DNA from: JBIOWF01 sp044868295
Lineage (GTDB): Bacteria; Actinomycetota; Actinomycetes; Streptosporangiales; Streptosporangiaceae
Direction: 5' to 3'
NCBI GenBank assembly: GCA_044868295.1
Contig: JBIOWF010000164.1
Span: 1-42,921 of the forward strand
DNA: 42,921 bases
A program made the translations under genes and the position numbers. Shown in pieces: positions 38,498-42,921 of this stretch; the first letter of the stretch is position 1; each line of letters starts with the position of its first letter. The notes under the pieces were generated by a model. The model searched no databases, had not been told where the DNA came from, and saw only the letters and a program-made list of their open reading frames with translations.

Positions 38498-39987
38498 CAG
38501 GACAGGTGCCGCAGGACGTCGCCGATGACGGCCACCCCTTCGCTGATGTCGCTCGGCGTGCTCGCGGCGTAGCCCAGGACAAGCCCCGGCCCGATCGGGC
38601 GCTGACTGTGCCACGACAACGGCTGCACCTTCACGTCACGCACGAGCGACGCGGCGGCGAGGTCGGTGTCGGCGAACTCCGCCGCGAAGGTGACCGTCAG
38701 ATGCAGACCGGCCGCGGCACCGTGCACGACCGCGCCGGGAAGGTGGGTTCTGATCGCGTCGATCATCGCGTCCCGGCGGCGACGGTGGCGTCTGCGAAGG
38801 AAGCGCAGCTGGCGCTCGATCTCGCCCGACTCCATCAGCCGAGCCAGAACCAGCTGCGGCAGCACGGCGTTGCCGAGGTCGGCGAAGCGCTTGGCGTCGA
38901 CGAGGTCGTCCCGGTACTTCACCGGCGCGAGAACCCACCCCACTCTCAAAGCGGGAGCCAGGAGCTTGGACACGCTTCCGGCGTAACAGACCCGTTCGGC
39001 GAGCATCGAGCGCAGGGCGGGGACGGGAGGCCGGTCATAGCGATGCTCGGCGTCGTAGTCGTCCTCGATGACGAGCCCGCCGTCGCCCGCCCACCGCATC
39101 AGCTCGCGACGTCTTTCACCACCGAGCACCACCCCGGTCGGGAACTGATGTGCCGGTGTCAGCAGGACGGCCGGGGCGCCCGTGGCACGCAACGCATCGA
39201 CGCGAAGCCCCTCGGAGTCGACCGGGACCGGCAGGGTCTCCAGCCGGTGCCTGCGCAGATGCTGGAGGACCCCGAGCGATCCGGGGTCCTCCATCGCCAC
39301 CGCGGAGATCCCGTCATCACGCAGCACCTCAGCGAGCAGTCCGAGCGCCTGCGCGGTGCCGGAGACGATGAGCACCTCGCTCGGATCCGCCCTTATCCCC
39401 CGGTTGCGGGCCAGCCAGCGCGCGACGGCGAGACGCAGGGCCGCCGTGCCACGAGGATCTCCGTATCCGAAGTCGGACGCCGAGAGGTCGGAGAGCACCG
39501 CACGTTCAGCGCGTAGCCACGCCGTCCGTGGAAACGAGGCCAGGTCGGGCACGCCGGGCGACAGGTCGATCCGGGCCGGGGCCGCCCGCAACGAGTCGAA
39601 GATGTCCGCGCCAGGCTTGGCGGCGAACAATTCGGCCGCCGGCGGCGGGCCGGCGGGCTCCGGCGGCCGCCCTGGCATGGGCGCCGCCACCGGGGCGGCG
39701 ACGACGACCGTTCCGCGCCGGCCGCGCCCGGCGACGTGCCCGTCCTCAGTCAGGCGCTGGTAGGCCCCGGTGACAACGCCGCGAGAAACCCGCAGTTCCG
39801 CGGCCAGCACGCGGGTGGCAGGCAACCTGCTCCCCACCGCCAGGCGACCTTCGGAGATCGCGAGCCGAAGTCGCCGCGCCAGCCAGTCGGACAGTCCCCC
39901 CTCCGGCGCATCGTCGACGTTCAGCTGAAGGAAGTCAGCGCCAGGCGTTATGGACCGGTGAGAATCGTCTCCATTGGACCTGTTCAC
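38497..39987 (-). CDS. MocR/GabR-type regulator: GntR helix-turn-helix plus aminotransferase domain
   Basis: This protein of about 496 residues starts at GTG 39987. The winged helix is SDWLARRLRLAISEGRLAVG, SRLPATRVLAAELRVSRGVV. After a proline-rich linker comes a fold-type I aminotransferase domain: GYGDPRGTAALR, IVSGTAQALGLLAE, IEDDYDAEHRYD, and YAGSVSKLLAPALR with Lys341 as the PLP Schiff-base residue. MocR proteins are PLP-dependent regulators of vitamin B6, GABA or transport genes. It is divergent from the B3/B4-domain gene, its likely target. Confidence 0.91.
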   Translation of the reverse strand: MNRSNGDDSHRSITPGADFLQLNVDDAPEGGLSDWLARRLRLAISEGRLAVGSRLPATRVLAAELRVSRGVVTGAYQRLTEDGHVAGRGRRGTVVVAAPVAAPMPGRPPEPAGPPPAAELFAAKPGADIFDSLRAAPARIDLSPGVPDLASFPRTAWLRAERAVLSDLSASDFGYGDPRGTAALRLAVARWLARNRGIRADPSEVLIVSGTAQALGLLAEVLRDDGISAVAMEDPGSLGVLQHLRRHRLETLPVPVDSEGLRVDALRATGAPAVLLTPAHQFPTGVVLGGERRRELMRWAGDGGLVIEDDYDAEHRYDRPPVPALRSMLAERVCYAGSVSKLLAPALRVGWVLAPVKYRDDLVDAKRFADLGNAVLPQLVLARLMESGEIERQLRFLRRRHRRRRDAMIDAIRTHLPGAVVHGAAAGLHLTVTFAAEFADTDLAAASLVRDVKVQPLSWHSQRPIGPGLVLGYAASTPSDISEGVAVIGDVLRHLS

Positions 39988-40000
39988 CAGACCATTGTGG
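39971..40000. promoter_or_regulatory. Possible MocR direct-repeat operator
   Basis: CCATTGGACC (39971) and CCATTGTGG (39992) are direct repeats 21 bp apart, two helical turns, around the MocR start. MocR/GabR regulators usually bind direct repeats. The shared core is only 6 bp. Confidence 0.28.
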
Positions 40001-40057
40001 CGGCAGGGTAACAACGTGAACACAGCGATCAACCAGCCCCCAACGTGGACCCGCGTC

Positions 40058-40786
40058 ATGCACTTTCAACATTCAAGTGAAATCTGGTCAGAGCATCCGG
40101 AGCTCGTCGCCGGTGTTATCTTCGCCACGGGGATCACCGGGGACGCTTCGGCCGGCCTTCAGGTCGGCAAATTCAGCGCCATCGCTGAGGCTCGACTCGC
40201 GACCGGCTCAGAGGCCGAGTTCCCGGAGATACAGGCGTGGCGGCGCGCCTTCTCGACGATGGGATTGAAGCCGACTCAGTACCGATGCGCCTCGGAGTCG
40301 TTGTTACGGCGCTTCAGGAAAGAGCGGACCCTCCCGCGGATCAACCCTCTGATCGATCTGTGTAATGCGATCTCGCTGGCGTTCGCGATCCCCGTGGGCG
40401 TGTTCGATGCCACGATGATCTCCGAGAGTCTTGCCGTCCGGCACGCGTGCGGCGATGAGCGCTACCTGACCTTCTCGGGTGAGACGGAGAACCCCGACCC
40501 AGGCGAAGTGATCTTCGCCGACGCCGCCGGACGGGCACACGCGCGGCGATGGACGAATCGGCAGAGCGGCTACTCCGCTGTTCGGAACACCACGACATCG
40601 GTCTTGATCGTCGCGGAGGCGATGCACGCCTCGGCGTCCGCGGATGTGCCGCGCCTCATGGCCACGGTCGCGGACGGGCTCACGGCCATCTGGCCCGTAG
40701 CGCCCGAAACCGCGATGCTGACACCCTCCTCCCCACGATTCGAGTTCCACCTCCCTGGCCCGCTTCCAGCCGATGACCGATGTTGA
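40058..40786 (+). CDS. B3/B4 tRNA-binding-domain protein
   Basis: This 242-residue protein starts at ATG 40058; GTG 40016 is an upstream alternative. The B3/B4 fold of phenylalanyl-tRNA synthetase beta subunits is recognisable: VAGVIFATGITG, IQAWRRAFSTMGLKPTQYRC, ASESLLRRFRKERTLPRINP, LIDLCNAISLAFAIPVGVFD. Stand-alone B3/B4 proteins are thought to edit or bind aminoacyl-tRNA or amino acids, and often lie beside MocR regulators. It is divergent from the MocR gene. Confidence 0.87.
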   Translation: MHFQHSSEIWSEHPELVAGVIFATGITGDASAGLQVGKFSAIAEARLATGSEAEFPEIQAWRRAFSTMGLKPTQYRCASESLLRRFRKERTLPRINPLIDLCNAISLAFAIPVGVFDATMISESLAVRHACGDERYLTFSGETENPDPGEVIFADAAGRAHARRWTNRQSGYSAVRNTTTSVLIVAEAMHASASADVPRLMATVADGLTAIWPVAPETAMLTPSSPRFEFHLPGPLPADDRC

Positions 40787-40918
40787 TCGATCGGGTGTGG
40801 CAGTTCAGTCCGGACCGTCACGCAGCGGATCAGGTGGAGGACGACAGGTCCCTGTCGTCGGTCGGGTTGTACCGCACGGCGGCTTCAGGCCATTTCCCGT
40901 TCGGCCAAGGTCCCATTG

Positions 40919-40971
40919 CCCTGTTGCCGCTTGGCATCGGAGCTCGTGCGCGCGCGGATGGAAGGGGGGCT
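40919..40971 (+). repeat. Intergenic repeat copy 2
   Basis: CCTGTTGCCGCTTGGCATCG onward matches 38448-38497 with a few indels. Together the copies bracket the MocR-B3/B4 pair. The rest of 40787-41010 has an open plus-strand frame (GLYRTAASGHFPFGQGPIAL) that I do not recognise. Confidence 0.55.
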
Positions 40972-41010
40972 CGCTTCGAACACGTTCAGTTTCCGCATAG
41001 AGTGTCGTAA

Positions 41011-42240
41011 GTGAGTGTCGCTCTCGGACCAACCCGCCCCCTGGTGGTTCGCACCGTCTCAGCAGGCGACCCCGGGGATCTCGTCACGCGCCTCCCGGAT
41101 GCGGCGCCGTACGCGTGGATAAGGCATGGTGAAGGCCTCGCGGCCTGGGGAGAGGCCGCCCGCGTGGAGGTGCCGCCGGGTCCCGGACGGTTCGAGTGGG
41201 CCCGCGACTGGGTGTCGTCGCTCTTCCACCAGGCCCACATCGACGACAAGGTCGAGATGCCCGGATCCGGTCCGGTCGCCTTCGGCTCGTTCACGTTCGA
41301 CGCGGACGCCAAAGGGTCGACACTGGTCGTCCCCCGGGTGCTCCTGGCCCGCAGAGGCGGCCAGGCCTGGCTCACCACGATCGGCGACGACGGCCTCGAC
41401 CTCGTGACGCCGCCGGTGGGCCCGGGCCGCATCCGGTACGGCGACGGCACCCTCACCGCCCCCGAGTGGCAGCACGCCGTGGCGAGAGCCGTACGGCGTA
41501 TCAATGACGGCAGGCTGGACAAGGTCGTGCTGGCTCGCGATCTCATGGCGACCGCCGAAAACCGGATCGACGTGCGTGTGCTGCTGGCCAGGCTCGCCGC
41601 GCGCTACCCGGATTGCTACACGTTCTCGATCGGCGGCCTGGTCGGCGCCACGCCTGAGCTGCTCGTCCGGCACACGGGGAAGTCGATCGAGTCGCTGGTG
41701 CTCGCCGGGACGATCGCGCGCGGCGCAGGTCCGGCCGACGACGCGGCCCGCGGAGCCGCGCTCTACGCGTCGGAGAAGGACCGCCACGAGCACCAGTGCG
41801 CCGTCACGTCCGTCAGGGAGGCGCTCGCCCCCCTGTGCTCGGCGCTGGACGTGCCGTCCCACCCCGAACTGCTCGTCCTCCCCAATGTGCAGCACCTCGC
41901 CAGCCAGGTCACCGGCCAGTTGTCCGACGGCGCCTCGGTGCTCGACGTGGTGGCCGCGATGCATCCGACCGCGGCCGTGGGCGGCACGCCGACCGGTACC
42001 GCGCTGGACCTGATCCGCGACCTGGAGGGCATGGACCGCGGCGGCTACGCGGGCCCCGTCGGCTGGATCGACGCCAGAGGCGACGGAGAGTGGGGCATCG
42101 CCCTGCGCTGCGCCTCCATCGACGGGCACCGCGCCAGGCTCTTCGCCGGTTGCGGCATCATGGGCGAGTCCGACCCCGCCGCCGAGCTCGCCGAGGCCCG
42201 GGCCAAGCTCCGCGTCATGCAGTACGCCCTGGAGGGCTGA
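41011..42240 (+). CDS. Isochorismate synthase
   Basis: This 409-residue enzyme starts at GTG 41011. It belongs to the chorismate-utilising family: LDKVVLARDLMATAE (catalytic Lys), CYTFSIGGLVGATPELLV, VLAGTIARGAG, SEKDRHEHQCAVTSVREAL (Mg-binding Glu/His), MHPTAAVGGTPTGTA and FAGCGIMGESDPAAELAEAR. It converts chorismate to isochorismate for menaquinone or a catecholate siderophore. No menaquinone or siderophore genes adjoin it, so which pathway it serves is open; menaquinone is the default. Confidence 0.92.
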   Translation: MSVALGPTRPLVVRTVSAGDPGDLVTRLPDAAPYAWIRHGEGLAAWGEAARVEVPPGPGRFEWARDWVSSLFHQAHIDDKVEMPGSGPVAFGSFTFDADAKGSTLVVPRVLLARRGGQAWLTTIGDDGLDLVTPPVGPGRIRYGDGTLTAPEWQHAVARAVRRINDGRLDKVVLARDLMATAENRIDVRVLLARLAARYPDCYTFSIGGLVGATPELLVRHTGKSIESLVLAGTIARGAGPADDAARGAALYASEKDRHEHQCAVTSVREALAPLCSALDVPSHPELLVLPNVQHLASQVTGQLSDGASVLDVVAAMHPTAAVGGTPTGTALDLIRDLEGMDRGGYAGPVGWIDARGDGEWGIALRCASIDGHRARLFAGCGIMGESDPAAELAEARAKLRVMQYALEG

Positions 42241-42378
42241 GGCGGCTCACGCGATCACCTCACGGGCGCGCGGCGGCCTTGCGTGCCTGTCGACGCCTTC
42301 GGTCTTGGTCATCGTTCGGCGGCGTTCGGCCAGTGTTCCCGGCCAAGACGGACCCCGGTGCCCCGTGCCGCCTCAGTG

Positions 42379-42921
42379 TCAACTCGCGAGGAAGACGACG
42401 TCGCCCAGCGTGGTGACGGCGCGGCCTGCGGTGATCGCGGCCAGCCAGTCCTCGAACCCGGGCAGGCCGTCCCGGGGAACGGCGACCTCGAATCCGACCT
42501 GGGCGCCGTAGTCGACGGTCCGCAGCGCGTACGGCGAGGCACGAAGGTCGTTCTCCAGGCGTCCGGCGTGGGCGTGGTCGATCGTCACGTTCACGACCGT
42601 GGCCGGGATCATCTTGACGGTCCGCGCGTGGTCGAGCGTCTCGCCGACCGCTCCGCCGTACGCGCGGGCGAGACCGCCCGCGCCCAGCAGGACCCCGCCG
42701 AAGTAGCGGGTGACCACGGCGACGACGTCGGCGAAGCCGCGCCTGGTCAACATCTCGAGCATCGGCGTGCCGGCGGTCCCACCCGGCTCTCCATCGTCGT
42801 CGGCCTTCTGGAGGCGTGCCCCGATGACGTACGCCGAGCAGTTGTGAGTGGCGTCGCCGTACACCCGCCTGCGCTCCGCGACGAACGAGCGGGCCTCCTC
42901 CTCGGTCGTCACCGGTGCCAG
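42379..42921 (-). CDS. YigZ/IMPACT family protein, N-terminus outside window
   Basis: The frame remains open to the window edge (LAPVTTEEEARSFV), so the start is missing; GTG 42912 is internal. The UPF0029 domain has RVYGDATHNCSAYVIG, DDDGEPGGTAGTPMLEMLTR and VVAVVTRYFGGVLLGAGGLA with AYGGAV, all family signatures. A C-terminal ferredoxin-like domain (DUF1949) follows. YigZ proteins are linked to translation stress and nucleic acid binding. The stop is 138 bp from the isochorismate synthase stop, convergent. Confidence 0.93.
   Translation of the reverse strand: MAPVTTEEEARSFVAERRRVYGDATHNCSAYVIGARLQKADDDGEPGGTAGTPMLEMLTRRGFADVVAVVTRYFGGVLLGAGGLARAYGGAVGETLDHARTVKMIPATVVNVTIDHAHAGRLENDLRASPYALRTVDYGAQVGFEVAVPRDGLPGFEDWLAAITAGRAVTTLGDVVFLAS

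Overview
The window is high-GC DNA from an actinomycete. Evidence is the codon use, frequent GTG starts, many TetR regulators, a large AfsR-type regulator, and families largely restricted to actinomycetes (DUF3040, DUF5994, Rv2578c-type radical SAM, XRE-flavin fusion). A Streptosporangiales genus such as Nonomuraea or Streptosporangium is my inference; there is no rRNA or tRNA gene here to fix it. Both window ends cut genes: a WbqC-like gene on the left and a YigZ/IMPACT gene on the right.

Layout. 1-3.6 kb: two GNAT acetyltransferases, a PrmC-like methyltransferase behind a structured leader, and a pentapeptide-repeat protein. 3.6-8.0 kb: a damaged block with an SDR gene lacking its catalytic half, an intact TetR gene, a P450 fragment fused to a TetR C-terminus, an intact 3Fe-4S ferredoxin, an integrase scrap, DUF5994 and STAS genes, then tails of a MerR regulator, an SDR and a possible hydrolase. 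8.1-10.7 kb: a stress cluster (tandem universal stress protein, CBS-BON protein, XRE-flavin protein) with DevR/DosR-like sites in its divergent promoter. 10.8-16.6 kb: EF-hand protein, DUF4386 membrane protein, AfsR-type regulator and FAD-linked oxidase. 16.9-18.9 kb: an ornithine cyclodeaminase-family gene overlapping an internally deleted proline racemase-family gene, then a truncated VOC gene. 19-25.3 kb: P450 plus TetR, azlCD with a divergent Lrp regulator, a frameshifted cupin, a complete tyrosine recombinase, and a DUF5360/TetR pair sharing a perfect 22-bp palindrome. 25.4-29.1 kb: a copper module (chaperone, exported metal-resistance protein, CopA ATPase) with a CsoR-type operator and a strong terminator. 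29.1-42.9 kb: a collapsed MFS gene, a candidate small RNA, acyltransferase, penicillin-binding protein, DUF3040, a frameshifted radical SAM gene with a LexA-like box, methyltransferase, glycosyltransferase, a truncated carboxylesterase, SnoaL-like protein, SGNH hydrolase, a MocR regulator divergent from a B3/B4 protein, isochorismate synthase and YigZ.

The most unusual property is the number of genes broken by internal deletion or fusion rather than by point mutation: SDR, P450/TetR, MerR/SDR, proline racemase, MFS, carboxylesterase and VOC, plus two single-base frameshifts. Several junctions stay in frame and would escape automatic pseudogene calling. The best candidates for undescribed regulation are the structured leader with a possible upstream ORF ahead of the PrmC-like gene (2430-2516), the candidate small RNA (29643-29789) and the multi-site promoter of the stress cluster (9873-9934). 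I found no complete novel defence system or biosynthetic cluster.
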